Shown here piece after piece: positions 18,596 through 27,207 of a DNA stretch of 64,000 bases; positions within the stretch are counted from its first letter, which is position 1; each line of letters starts with the position of its first letter. Made by a program: the position numbers and the translations under genes. The DNA is from Hyphomicrobiales bacterium (lineage in GTDB: Bacteria > Pseudomonadota > Alphaproteobacteria > Rhizobiales > Devosiaceae), in assembly GCA_026981645.1 (NCBI GenBank), contig JALSII010000033.1, positions 1 through 64,000 on the forward strand, given 5' to 3'. Under the pieces are notes generated by a model. The model saw only the letters and a program-made list of their open reading frames with translations, was not told the origin of the DNA and made no database searches.

Positions 18596-19918
18596 CTATC
18601 GCGACCAAGTGAGGCCCATGGAAATCTGGTGGCTGTTTTCGGGGATGCGGGGCAGGGTTTGTGCCTTGGTGTAGAGATAATCCAGATTGAGTGCGATGTT
18701 CTTGTTCAGCGCGAAGTCTATGCCGGTTCCGGCGTAGAAGTTCCAGCTTTGCACGGGGTCGGTGCCGGGCACGCTCCAGGACTGCCCAAGTGAGCCGCGC
18801 AATCCCACCCAAGGTGCTATCTGATAGCTTGCGCCTGTGGTTATTGCGTAATCGGTGGAAGCCTGACTGCCACTGGGAGCGTTCGCAGGGGTAAGCGCTG
18901 TTGAGAGTTGTGCATCAAGGGCCAGAGCATTGTTGGGCGTATAAGCAAAGTCGAAGGCATATAGCAGGCTGGAAAAATTGTCGATGGAAGCATCTTCAAA
19001 CCTGCGCTCCCCCAATCCAACCGAGGCCTCAATCTGAAACACGTCGCGCCAGTTGGCTGCCAGTCCGGTGCTCAGCGCCAGATCCCAGCCATCCTGTCTT
19101 ATATTTGTATCTTGAGGGGCCGCATCGTACCAATTGCGGGCAACTGACCCTTCAACAAAGCCTGTCAGAATAGGTGTCAGCTCAAATTCCCCACGCAGGG
19201 TGGTGCCGAGTTCAGTGACGTTCCGGTCCAAATTCTGCCGAATAACATTACCAACCAGAATGGTATCAGTTTGCTGATCTCGGGAAAGCTCGGTGTCCAA
19301 AGCAAGGGCGAAGCGGCCAAACTGGCGCGCGATGCCAAGTTGAACCTGCGCGTTGCCCTCAAGCGGGGTCTGGATTATCTGGTCGCTGGAGCCGGGTGCA
19401 TTGGGATCGTCCTGATTAAGGGAAAGACTTGCTGTAGCGCTAAGACGGGTAACCGAGTCGAGCGCATATTCAGCGTTGGCGGACAGTAGAACATTTTCAA
19501 CACGGGTGAGTTGATCCGAATTGACTCCGAGGCGCGCCTCGGCGCCAAATACAAAACTTGAGCGCAGGCCCGTACGGGTTGCGGTGAATTGGGGCACCAG
19601 GGTAGTGGCGTAGCGCGAACCCCTGGTTCCCCCGGTGCGGGAGGCAAGCAGAGCCACCGACCAGTCAATTTCAAAAAACGGCTGATAGGGTTCTGCAGGC
19701 ACCATCGGGGGCATTGGCAGGGGAACTTTTTCGGTCGGCAACGGGATGACTTCAGGCAGCAGGCGGGTCGGGGTAACGATAACCCCCGGTGGTGTGGCCG
19801 GTGTCCAATCTGTGCCCGGGTCGGCGCTGGCGGGGCCTGCAGCCAGAACAAAAACCAGACTGAGTGTGCAAGCAGAGAAAAGGGAACGATAGCGCTTTGC
19901 AGGAGGGAAGTCGGCCAT
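18596..19918 (-). CDS. Predicted outer-membrane beta-barrel protein, unrecognised
   Basis: About 440 residues. A signal peptide (LFSACTLSLVFVLAAGPASA, cleavage after ASA) is followed by a Pro-rich stretch of about 45 residues, then alternating amphipathic strands rich in Asn, Asp, Thr and aromatic residues. The chain ends in HQISMGLTWSR, as expected of a late barrel strand, although the last residue is Arg rather than Phe or Trp. No named family is recognised. ATG 19918 is preferred to the GTG at 19927. Neighbours are galU (convergent) and pomA (divergent), which give no clear functional hint. Confidence 0.65.
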   Translation of the reverse strand: MADFPPAKRYRSLFSACTLSLVFVLAAGPASADPGTDWTPATPPGVIVTPTRLLPEVIPLPTEKVPLPMPPMVPAEPYQPFFEIDWSVALLASRTGGTRGSRYATTLVPQFTATRTGLRSSFVFGAEARLGVNSDQLTRVENVLLSANAEYALDSVTRLSATASLSLNQDDPNAPGSSDQIIQTPLEGNAQVQLGIARQFGRFALALDTELSRDQQTDTILVGNVIRQNLDRNVTELGTTLRGEFELTPILTGFVEGSVARNWYDAAPQDTNIRQDGWDLALSTGLAANWRDVFQIEASVGLGERRFEDASIDNFSSLLYAFDFAYTPNNALALDAQLSTALTPANAPSGSQASTDYAITTGASYQIAPWVGLRGSLGQSWSVPGTDPVQSWNFYAGTGIDFALNKNIALNLDYLYTKAQTLPRIPENSHQISMGLTWSR

Positions 19919-20116
19919 GGTGCGCACGCGTTTCGCTGGTTTTCTCGAACAATGCCCACACTGCCAGTTTATGGTTAACCAATGGTTTTTATGGTGTCTA
20001 CCTAATCCTTGAATAAGTGTTTGTTAACCCTATGACTTAACTGAAACTTTTCCATCCTGCTCCATGATTGAGCGGATGGATTTTGTTGAAGTTCAGTTTG
20101 GTGTCGGGGAATTCTT

Positions 20117-20890
20117 GTGGATATAGCAACAATTGTGGGAATGATAGGGGGCGCGGCTTTTATTGCTACGGCCATTCTTCTGGGCGGTTCATTTTCCCAG
20201 TTTATGGACGGTCCCTCGGTTATGATCGTTGTCGGGGGCGGATTGTCGGCGACCCTTATCCGTTTTCCGCTGTCCGGAATCCTTCAGGCTTTTGTAACCG
20301 GGGGTAAGGTTGCCTTTTCTCACAAGAAGGTGGAGCCGCGCGAAATCATCGAAAAAGTTGCCGAGATGGGCGATATCGTTCGCAAGTCCGGCCCCCTGGG
20401 ACTGGAAAGTATCGAGGTGGATGAGCCCAACCTAAAAAAGGGGGCCCAGTTTATTGCCGACGGGTATGAACTGGCCTTCATTCGCGAATCCATGGAACTG
20501 GCGCGTGATCAGTATCTAGCGCGTCTGTCCGAAGGGCAGCGAGTGTTCAAGTCCTTTGGTGATGCTGCACCCGCTTTTGGCATGATCGGCACGCTGGTGG
20601 GGCTGGTGCAGATGCTGGCCAATATGGATGATCCCTCAAAGATTGGTCCTGCGATGGCCATTGCATTGCTGACCACGCTTTATGGAGCGATTCTGGCCAA
20701 TCTGGTTTGCCTGCCCGTATCGGACAAACTGACGGCAAAACTGGGGTTTGAAGAAATAAACCAGACCCTGGTCATCGACGGTATTCTTGCGGTGCGCGAG
20801 GGGAAAAGCCCGGCGCTTATCCGCGAAATGCTGGTGGCCTATCTGCCCGAGGCGCAACAAGAAACAATGATTGAAGAAGTGGCGGCATAA
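20117..20890 (+). CDS. pomA: Flagellar stator protein, PomA/MotA family (Na+-type)
   Basis: 257-residue inner-membrane stator with four transmembrane helices. The opening VDIATIVGMIGGAAFI (GTG start, GGGG upstream), the cytoplasmic loop, and the GMIGTLVGLVQML...AMAIALLTTLYGAILANL segment closely follow Vibrio PomA rather than the longer MotA found in most alphaproteobacterial flagellar clusters. With PomB it forms the ion channel that drives the flagellar motor, probably with Na+; the ion is inferred from homology. pomB begins 33 bp downstream. No other flagellar genes are in the window. Confidence 0.88.
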   Translation: MDIATIVGMIGGAAFIATAILLGGSFSQFMDGPSVMIVVGGGLSATLIRFPLSGILQAFVTGGKVAFSHKKVEPREIIEKVAEMGDIVRKSGPLGLESIEVDEPNLKKGAQFIADGYELAFIRESMELARDQYLARLSEGQRVFKSFGDAAPAFGMIGTLVGLVQMLANMDDPSKIGPAMAIALLTTLYGAILANLVCLPVSDKLTAKLGFEEINQTLVIDGILAVREGKSPALIREMLVAYLPEAQQETMIEEVAA

Positions 20891-20923
20891 CTTCAAATTC
20901 AGTGAGTTGAGAAACCTGGACCA

Positions 20924-21775
20924 ATGGCTAAAAAACACAAATGTCCGCCTGGTTTACCCGAATGGTTGCTGACCTTTGCCGACTTGATGTCGATTCTTGT
21001 GGTGTTTTTTGTTCTGCTGATTTCGTTCTCGATTCAGGATACGCGCAAGCTGCAGATTGTTGCCGGGTCGGTAAAGGAGGCTTTTGGTATCGTAAAGGAA
21101 CAGCGCCGCGCCGGTCTGATCGAGCGTGATGGCAACCCGCAGAGGGATTATGTGAAGCGCCTAGCATTAACGGAAAACGAAAACAATACTGAATTTGCCA
21201 CTGAGCGCAACGACCAGAACCAACAGCAGGGGCCTAATGCCAATACCTATGAAATAGAAACCAACGATGTGGAACGGCCCGATACATTTTCCCTGGCGGC
21301 GGCAACCCTGCGTCAGGCTTGGCGTGACCTGCCCGATATCACCTCGATTTCCGACAATCTGATCGTGCAGGAAACCGAAGAAGGTCTTAACATCATCATT
21401 TCTGATCAGGAGGGGCGTTCCATGTTCCCCGAAGGGTCAAAATACCCTTATGAAACCACGCGCAAGGCAATCGCAGCCATTGCGCCGGTATTGCAGCAAT
21501 TGCCCAACCAAATTCGTGTCGCCGGGCACACCGCCGCGGGTATGACCTATCCCAATCCACGCTATGGCAAGTGGGAGCTTTCCAGCGACCGGGCCAATGT
21601 GGCCCGTTCAATTCTTGAAGAATTCGGGTTAAACACCAATCGGCTGCATTCGGTCGTGGGGGTGGCAGATTCGGAGCCGTTTTTTCCCAATAATCCCTAT
21701 CTGGCCGCCAATCAGCGGGTATCTATCCTTGTGATGCGCGAAGAGCCGCCGGTCCCCCCCGAACTCAGTCCGTAG
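20924..21775 (+). CDS. pomB: Flagellar stator protein, PomB/MotB family
   Basis: 283 residues: a short cytoplasmic N terminus (KKHKCPPGLPEW, close to the PomB pattern), one transmembrane helix with the ion-carrying Asp20 in TFADLMSILVVFF, a plug/linker of about 100 residues, and a C-terminal OmpA-like peptidoglycan-binding domain (IRVAGHTAAG...LSSDRANVARSIL, then NQRVSILV). It anchors the stator to the cell wall and carries the ion. It forms an operon with pomA and is convergent with the nfeD gene. Confidence 0.88.
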   Translation: MAKKHKCPPGLPEWLLTFADLMSILVVFFVLLISFSIQDTRKLQIVAGSVKEAFGIVKEQRRAGLIERDGNPQRDYVKRLALTENENNTEFATERNDQNQQQGPNANTYEIETNDVERPDTFSLAAATLRQAWRDLPDITSISDNLIVQETEEGLNIIISDQEGRSMFPEGSKYPYETTRKAIAAIAPVLQQLPNQIRVAGHTAAGMTYPNPRYGKWELSSDRANVARSILEEFGLNTNRLHSVVGVADSEPFFPNNPYLAANQRVSILVMREEPPVPPELSP

Positions 21776-21789
21776 CCAGTTCCCGATTT

Positions 21790-22263
21790 TCAGGCAGTGC
21801 CCGTCTGTTCGGGTTCGGCAGATACCACTTCAAGCGTTGTGCCGTCATTGCCGACGATGCGCACCCGGTGGCCTGCGGGCAGTTCGGGTCCCTTGACACG
21901 CCAGACAGTATCGCCCAGCTCCATGCGGCCGGTATTGCCAATTATGGGCTCGCTTAAAAAACCCTCTTTGCCCACATGGCGAGCGGCGCGTTTGTTCAAA
22001 AAAGGGCTGTCCGTTTCAGGTGTGATTCGACGGCGCAAATTGATCCACAAAGCAAGCGCGATGATGGACAAGAGGCCAAAAATCGCAAACTGGATGGGAA
22101 GGCCAAAGGGGGTGACCAGTGCTATCAGGCCGGTAACCACCGCTGCGCCACCAAGCCAGATAAAAATTCCACCCGGGGCGATGAGTTCAATTGCCAGTAA
22201 AACGAGACCGCCGACAATCCACGACCATGCTCCATACTGGGCAAACAGGTTTATCAGATCCAT
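21790..22263 (-). CDS. NfeD-family membrane protein
   Basis: 157 residues: two or three closely packed transmembrane helices (about 13-30, 32-50, 55-72) and a C-terminal OB-fold domain (about 90-150: GKEGFLSEPIIGNTGRMELGDTVW...LPAGHRVRIVG). This is the short NfeD form, which partners a stomatin-like SPFH protein and is thought to act in membrane microdomains. The SPFH gene lies 36 bp upstream on the same strand, confirming the pair. An AGAGG precedes the ATG. Confidence 0.9.
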   Translation of the reverse strand: MDLINLFAQYGAWSWIVGGLVLLAIELIAPGGIFIWLGGAAVVTGLIALVTPFGLPIQFAIFGLLSIIALALWINLRRRITPETDSPFLNKRAARHVGKEGFLSEPIIGNTGRMELGDTVWRVKGPELPAGHRVRIVGNDGTTLEVVSAEPEQTGTA

Positions 22264-22299
22264 ATCAATCGCCTCTTCTGCGTCATGGGGTTCAGTGGG

Positions 22300-23271
22300 C
22301 TAGTTGCCTGCGCTTGGTGGCCTTGAACGGGTGGCGGGCCGGCGGGCCGGCTTGTCGTCGCCTCCCAGGGCCTCCTTGGCGATTTCGGCGATACCTCCGA
22401 TGGCCCCGATTACGTTGGCAGCTTCAAGGGGCATCATCAGCACTTTCTGGTTGGGCGAAGTTGCGATGGATTCAAGGGCCTTGATATAGTTGTTGGCAAC
22501 AAAGAAATTGATCGCTTGCACATCACCGGCGGCTATGGCCTCGGAAACCATGGTTGTGGCCTTGGCTTCAGCCTCGGCGGAACGTTCGCGTGCCTCGGCG
22601 TCGCGGAATGCTGCTTCACGCCGTCCCTCGGCTTCAAGAACCTGGGACTTTTTCAGGCCTTCGGCTTCAAGGATTGCGGCCTGTCTTGCGCCTTCGGATT
22701 CAAGAATGGTGGCGCGCTTGTCACGCTCTGCCTTCATCTGGCGACCCATGGCCTCGATAAGGTCTTTTGGGGGATCGATGTCCTTGATTTCGATGCGTGA
22801 GATTTTTACGCCCCATGGGGAGACCGCTTCATCAACCACGCGCAAAAGACGATTGTTGATTTCATCACGATTGGAGAGCAGTTCATCCAGGTCCATGGAG
22901 CCCATGACAGTACGGATATTGGTCATGGTCAGGTTGAGGATTGCGTGTTCAAGCCGGGCCACTTCGTAAGCCGCAGAGGGAGCATCAACCACCTGATAAA
23001 AGGTCACTCCGTTGGCGGTGACCGTGGCGTTATCTCTGGTGATAACTTCCTGATGGGGCACGTCGAGCACCTGCTCCATCATGTTCATTTTATGGCCGAT
23101 ACCGTCTATAAAGGGTACAATGAGGCTGAGGCCGGGCTGCAGGGTACGCGTATATTTTCCGAATCGTTCAATAGTATAATTAAACCCCTGCGGCACCATT
23201 TTTGCACCGGCAAATAATACCAGTATGAGCAAAACGCCCAATGCAATAAGAGTAATACTTAAACCATCCAT
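22300..23271 (-). CDS. SPFH/band-7 (stomatin-like, QmcA-type) membrane protein
   Basis: 323 residues with an N-terminal membrane anchor (LSITLIALGVLLILVLFAG), the SPFH domain (about 30-185, including the conserved IRTVMGSMDLDELLSNRDEIN), and a long Ala/Glu-rich coiled coil (about 185-250). It forms oligomeric membrane scaffolds; in E. coli, QmcA is linked to FtsH and membrane-protein quality control. Operon with the downstream nfeD. The ATG has GGGAG upstream. Confidence 0.92.
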   Translation of the reverse strand: MDGLSITLIALGVLLILVLFAGAKMVPQGFNYTIERFGKYTRTLQPGLSLIVPFIDGIGHKMNMMEQVLDVPHQEVITRDNATVTANGVTFYQVVDAPSAAYEVARLEHAILNLTMTNIRTVMGSMDLDELLSNRDEINNRLLRVVDEAVSPWGVKISRIEIKDIDPPKDLIEAMGRQMKAERDKRATILESEGARQAAILEAEGLKKSQVLEAEGRREAAFRDAEARERSAEAEAKATTMVSEAIAAGDVQAINFFVANNYIKALESIATSPNQKVLMMPLEAANVIGAIGGIAEIAKEALGGDDKPARRPATRSRPPSAGN

Positions 23272-23369
23272 AATCTATCTCCCGCAAATCATTGCCCTGG
23301 TGAATCAGTTTTCCATATGTAGGGATAGCGGGTCAGTTTGGCAACTTTTGGCTGGGGGCAGGCTGACGC

Positions 23370-24398
23370 TTACAGCCAGCCCTGCAGTTCGTCGCGCACA
23401 ACGGCTTCGATGGCCTCCATGCCCGCATCACTGTCGTTGAGGCAGTTTATATAGGCGAAGTTTTCACCTCCGGCGTTCAGAAAAATCTCTCGTCCCTCCA
23501 TGGCCAGTTCTTCAAGGGTCTCAAGACAGTCAACCGAGAAAGCCGGCGCCATGATGGCAATATTCTTTATTCCCTGCGCAGGCAGGTTCTTCAGCACTTC
23601 GTCTGTATAGGGCTTAAGCCATTCCTCAGGGCCAAAACGGCTTTGAAAGGCCAATATCAGCTTCTCCTGAGGCCAACCCAGTTCCTGGCAAAGCAGGGAG
23701 GTAGTTGCTTTGCACTGGTCAAAATAGGGGTCGCCCTTGTCCACATAGGCCTGGGGCATGCCGTGATATGAGGTGATGATGCGTTCGGGCTTGAAATCCA
23801 GTTTGCCAAGCGCCGCCTCAACACTGTCGGCCAGTGCCCTGAGATAGGGGGGGCAGGAAAAATAGGGGGGTGTGGTGCGAATGGCGGGCTGCCAGCGCAT
23901 GGTCTTGAGCACGTCAAAGGCCTTGTCGTTGGCTGTGGCTGTAGTTGCTGCGGAATATTGCGGATAGAGCGGCAACAGCAGGATTTTTTCGCACCCGGCG
24001 CTCTTTAGTCTTTTGATGCCGCGTTCGGTGGAGGGGTTTCCGTAGCGCATGGCAAAATCTACTATCACGCTTTTCCCCAGCCGCTGTTGAAGCTTTTTTG
24101 CCTGTGAAGCGGAAATGACCCGCAAGGGGCTGTCATTGGTTTCCCGGTCCCAGATTTTATCATAGGCCGCGCCGCTTTTTTTAGGCCGCGTGGTCAGAAT
24201 TATAAGGTTCAGCAGTGGCCACCAGAGCCAGCGCGGGGTCTCAATTACCCGGCGGTCGGAGAGAAACTCCTTGAGATAACGACGCATGGACCAATAGTCC
24301 GTGGCATCTGGCGTGCCCAGATTGAGCAGGAGCACACCAGTTTTTGCAGTGCTCTGAATTGAATGAGAGGGGGCTTGGGTGTTCAAAATTTTTTCCAT
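23370..24398 (-). CDS. hemH: Ferrochelatase
   Basis: Final enzyme of protoheme synthesis, inserting Fe2+ into protoporphyrin IX; about 342 residues, membrane-associated. Recognisable parts are GVLLLNLGTPDA at the N terminus, MRYGNPS, LPLYPQYSAATTA, the SYHGMP motif with the catalytic His, and FQSRFGPEEWLKPYT. The glutamate cluster CLETLEELAMEG completes the metal path. A TTG start 25 codons upstream is possible, but the ATG at 24398 fits family length. It is divergent from the 5'-nucleotidase gene. I did not recognise an Irr box. Confidence 0.96.
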   Translation of the reverse strand: MEKILNTQAPSHSIQSTAKTGVLLLNLGTPDATDYWSMRRYLKEFLSDRRVIETPRWLWWPLLNLIILTTRPKKSGAAYDKIWDRETNDSPLRVISASQAKKLQQRLGKSVIVDFAMRYGNPSTERGIKRLKSAGCEKILLLPLYPQYSAATTATANDKAFDVLKTMRWQPAIRTTPPYFSCPPYLRALADSVEAALGKLDFKPERIITSYHGMPQAYVDKGDPYFDQCKATTSLLCQELGWPQEKLILAFQSRFGPEEWLKPYTDEVLKNLPAQGIKNIAIMAPAFSVDCLETLEELAMEGREIFLNAGGENFAYINCLNDSDAGMEAIEAVVRDELQGWL

Positions 24399-24593
24399 GG
24401 ATTTGCCGAAGATGGGGGTCTCAAAAAAGTTTGAAACTACAACGACTTTTAGGTTCTTGGGGTATGAAAGCAAGCCGGAGAATCCCCTTCAATAGTTGGC
24501 AGTGCAAAAAATTGCTGTTCCTTGGGCCGGGGATGTTGGCTAAGGTGAAACCCAGAACTTAATCACAATAAGTTCTCGAACAAGGAGGAAACG

Positions 24594-26180
24594 ATGAAAA
24601 AAATACTCAGACTGGCCCTTCTGGGGTCCGTGGCGTTGGCGGGGCTGGGAGCAGCCCCTGCGCTGGCCCAGTATCAGCTTACCATACTGCATACAAACGA
24701 CTTTCACTCCCGCTTTGAGCCAATATCGCGTTTTGACAGCGGATGTTCGGCTGAGGACAATGCCGAAGGCAAGTGTTTCGGGGGATATGCCCGTCTGTTT
24801 ACAGCGATTGCCGAGGCGCGAAGCCGCTCTGATAATACCATTCTCGTAGACGGGGGAGACCAGTTCCAGGGCACGCTCTTTTATACCTATTACAAGGGTG
24901 AGTTTGCCGCCGAAATGATGAACAATCTGGCCTATGACGGGATGACTGTGGGCAATCATGAATTTGATGACGGCCCCGAGGTCCTCCGTGGATTTATGGA
25001 TGCCGTCGGCTTTCCCGTTCTCATGTCCAATGCGGATGTTTCAGCCGAAGACAAGCTGGCCGGAGTTCTGCAAAAGTCCACTGTCATTGAGCGGGGCGGC
25101 GAAAAAATAGGGCTGATCGGGTTGACCCCGCAGGATACGGATGAACTCGCCAGCCCCGGCGACAATGTGGTTTTCTTTGAGCCGATATCTTCCGTGCAGG
25201 CGGAAGTGGACAAGCTGACCGAACAGGGTGTGAACAAAATCATCGTACTTTCCCATTCCGGGTTCGATGTGGACCTGGCCGTGGCAGCTGGCACCACCGG
25301 TGTCGATGTCATTGTTGGAGGTCACTCCAATACTTATCTGAACTCGTCGGACCCCCGGGGGGCCGGGCCATACCCGACATTTGTCAATGGTACAGCCATA
25401 GTTTCGGCTTATGCCTACGGCAAGTATCTGGGCGAGCTGAACGTTACCTTCAATGATGAGGGAGAAGTCGTCCGGGCGTCCGGCGAACCCATTCTGATTG
25501 ACGCAAGTGTTGCGGAAAATGCCGGCATCGTCGCGCGGGTTGCAGAAAGGGCTGAACCGCTTGAAGAAATTCGCCAGAAGGTGGTTGCTCAGGCCAATGC
25601 GCCTATCGAGGGAGATCGCTCGTTTTGCCGTGTCGGAGAGTGTGAGATGGGCAACCTCGTTGCCGATGCAATGCTGGACCGGGTCAAGGATCAGGGTGTT
25701 ACCATCGCCATACAGAATGGCGGGGGGCTTCGTGCTTCGATAGATGCTGGCGAGGTGACCATGGGAGAGGTGTTTACCGTATTGCCGTTCCAGAATACGC
25801 TTTCAACCTTTCAGGTTACCGGGGCCACTATTCTGGCTGCCCTTGAGAACGGCGTCAGCCAGGTTGAGGAAGTCAAGGGCCGCTTTCCACAGGTGGCAGG
25901 CTTGAGGTTCACCTGGGATCCAGCGGTTGCCCCCAATGAAGGCCGTATAGTGGAAGTCCTGACCATGCAGGATGGAGAATGGGTGCCTCTTGATCCTGAA
26001 GGTGTCTACTATGTCGTGTCCAACAATTATGTGCGCGGCGGAGGCGATGGATACCGCATGTTCCGTGATGCCGAGAATGTTTATGACTTCGGCCCGGATC
26101 TGGCCGAAGTGGTAGCCGACTATCTGGCAGATGCTGACGGGTATGAACCTTATCTGGACGGGCGCATCGCTCAAAAATAG
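24594..26180 (+). CDS. Periplasmic 5'-nucleotidase / UDP-sugar hydrolase family
   Basis: 528 residues. A clear signal peptide ends ALA-Q near residue 24. The N-terminal metallophosphatase domain carries the two-metal motifs HTNDFHSRFEP, GGDQFQGT, GNHEFDDG, LSHSGFD and GGHSNTYL. The C-terminal 5_nucleotid_C domain contains QNGGGLRASIDAGEVT and the VSNNYVRGGGDGY loop that stacks the base. It dephosphorylates extracellular nucleotides for uptake (UshA-like); exact substrates are unknown. The start is certain: AAGGAGGAAACG lies directly upstream. Confidence 0.92.
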   Translation: MKKILRLALLGSVALAGLGAAPALAQYQLTILHTNDFHSRFEPISRFDSGCSAEDNAEGKCFGGYARLFTAIAEARSRSDNTILVDGGDQFQGTLFYTYYKGEFAAEMMNNLAYDGMTVGNHEFDDGPEVLRGFMDAVGFPVLMSNADVSAEDKLAGVLQKSTVIERGGEKIGLIGLTPQDTDELASPGDNVVFFEPISSVQAEVDKLTEQGVNKIIVLSHSGFDVDLAVAAGTTGVDVIVGGHSNTYLNSSDPRGAGPYPTFVNGTAIVSAYAYGKYLGELNVTFNDEGEVVRASGEPILIDASVAENAGIVARVAERAEPLEEIRQKVVAQANAPIEGDRSFCRVGECEMGNLVADAMLDRVKDQGVTIAIQNGGGLRASIDAGEVTMGEVFTVLPFQNTLSTFQVTGATILAALENGVSQVEEVKGRFPQVAGLRFTWDPAVAPNEGRIVEVLTMQDGEWVPLDPEGVYYVVSNNYVRGGGDGYRMFRDAENVYDFGPDLAEVVADYLADADGYEPYLDGRIAQK

Positions 26181-26189
26181 AGCACTTCC

Positions 26190-26229
26190 CAGTCCCCCCG
26201 GAAGCAGAAATGCGTTTTCCGGGGGGCTG
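26190..26229 (+). terminator. Strong hairpin after the 5'-nucleotidase gene
   Basis: CAG-T-CCCCCC-GGAA pairs with TTCC-GGGGGG-CTG, and the top of the stem continues as GCA-GAAA-TGC with a GNRA loop. It begins nine bases after the stop. There is no T tract, so it may be a transcript-end protecting structure rather than a strict intrinsic terminator. Confidence 0.5.
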
Positions 26230-26294
26230 ATGCGTTAACGATAGGTGCGTCATGCAATCGACCTTTCGGGGTGAAAGCGTGTACCTTTATCTCC

Positions 26295-26720
26295 ATGTCC
26301 AGGGATATTACCAATAGTGCTTTATTCAGGCTGATTGAAGCGGGTCATCTGGCGCGCCGAGCTTTGCAGGCGCCCCTTGCGGATGCTGGGCTGCAGGCCG
26401 GCGATGATGCCATTCTTTTTCTGCTTAAAAGGAAGAAGCTGATTTCCGAGCAGACCCTGTGCCAAAAAACCGGTCTCAGTCCCGAGCAGCTATACCCGCG
26501 AATGGAGCGGTTGCTAAAACTTTCCCTGGTTTGTCGGCCCAAATTCAAAGCCGATGGTTTCTCCCTTTCGCGCCTCAGCAAAAAAGGGTGCTCTGTCCGA
26601 AACGATTTGTTTGACCGCTGGCGGGAACTTGATGGGGCGCTGATGGGTGAACTCAAGCCCAAACAGCGCCGAAGACTGAAGAAAAACCTTGAAAGGTTTG
26701 TCGAGCTTCTCGTTTTGTAG
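26295..26720 (+). CDS. MarR-like winged-helix protein
   Basis: About 141 residues. The helical N terminus (ALFRLIEAGHLARRALQAPLADAGLQAGDDAILFLL), the helix-turn-helix (ISEQTLCQKTGLSPEQLYPRMERLLKLSLVCR), the wing and a basic C-terminal helix follow the MarR layout. Ligand and targets are unknown. The start may instead be the GTG at 26271. It is convergent with merR. Confidence 0.65.
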   Translation: MSRDITNSALFRLIEAGHLARRALQAPLADAGLQAGDDAILFLLKRKKLISEQTLCQKTGLSPEQLYPRMERLLKLSLVCRPKFKADGFSLSRLSKKGCSVRNDLFDRWRELDGALMGELKPKQRRRLKKNLERFVELLVL

Positions 26721-26793
26721 TCAGCCCCGTTCTCTATGGGGCCGGCCCTGACTTTAGTCGGGAAGACATGATTTACCCGAAAGAACCTGCATA

Positions 26794-27207
26794 TCAGGAT
26801 TTCTGCACGTCAGCCTCAGAAAGTTCACGAATTTCTTTTAATTCGGCAATGGTGGTTTCAAGATCCTGCTTCTGACTTTCAAGGAGCGCCAGCCGCTCGT
26901 TGACCTTGGCCCGCAGCAGGGCCATCTGATGGGCCTGGGTTTCGTCAGCATCATAGAGTGAAAGATATTCGGAGATGTCACGCAGGGAGAAACCCAGTCG
27001 CTTGCCGCGTAAAATCAGCAATAGTCGCGCCCGGTCACGTTTGCGAAAAACACGGGTATTGCCAACCCTGTCGGGGGACAGCAGCTTCTTTGTTTCATAA
27101 AAGCGGATGGTGCGCGTGGAAATTCCCAACTCACCGGCCAGTTCAGTGATGGAATAAAGGCCTTCAGCGTCAGCTTTTTGATTGTTTTTGTTTTTCTCGC
27201 TCAGCAT
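26794..27207 (-). CDS. MerR-family regulator of the fad locus
   Basis: 137 residues. The MerR helix-turn-helix is at about 17-37 (YSITELAGELGISTRTIRFYE), followed by the wing (RVFRKRDRARLLLILRGKRLGFSL) and a dimerisation coiled coil (about 95-130). The metal-binding cysteines of MerR/ZntR are absent, so it senses something else. The ATG at 27207 lies inside the last codons of fadD (38-bp overlap), implying translational coupling. Position and the palindrome before fadE suggest control of fatty-acid degradation; MerR-type LiuR regulators of acyl-CoA pathways in proteobacteria are a precedent. The role is inferred. Confidence 0.85.
   Translation of the reverse strand: MLSEKNKNNQKADAEGLYSITELAGELGISTRTIRFYETKKLLSPDRVGNTRVFRKRDRARLLLILRGKRLGFSLRDISEYLSLYDADETQAHQMALLRAKVNERLALLESQKQDLETTIAELKEIRELSEADVQKS

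Noticed and set aside
20024-20041. Possible CtrA box (TTAACC...TTAAC) before pomA
   Set aside because: The two TTAA halves are nine bases apart instead of the seven in the CtrA consensus.
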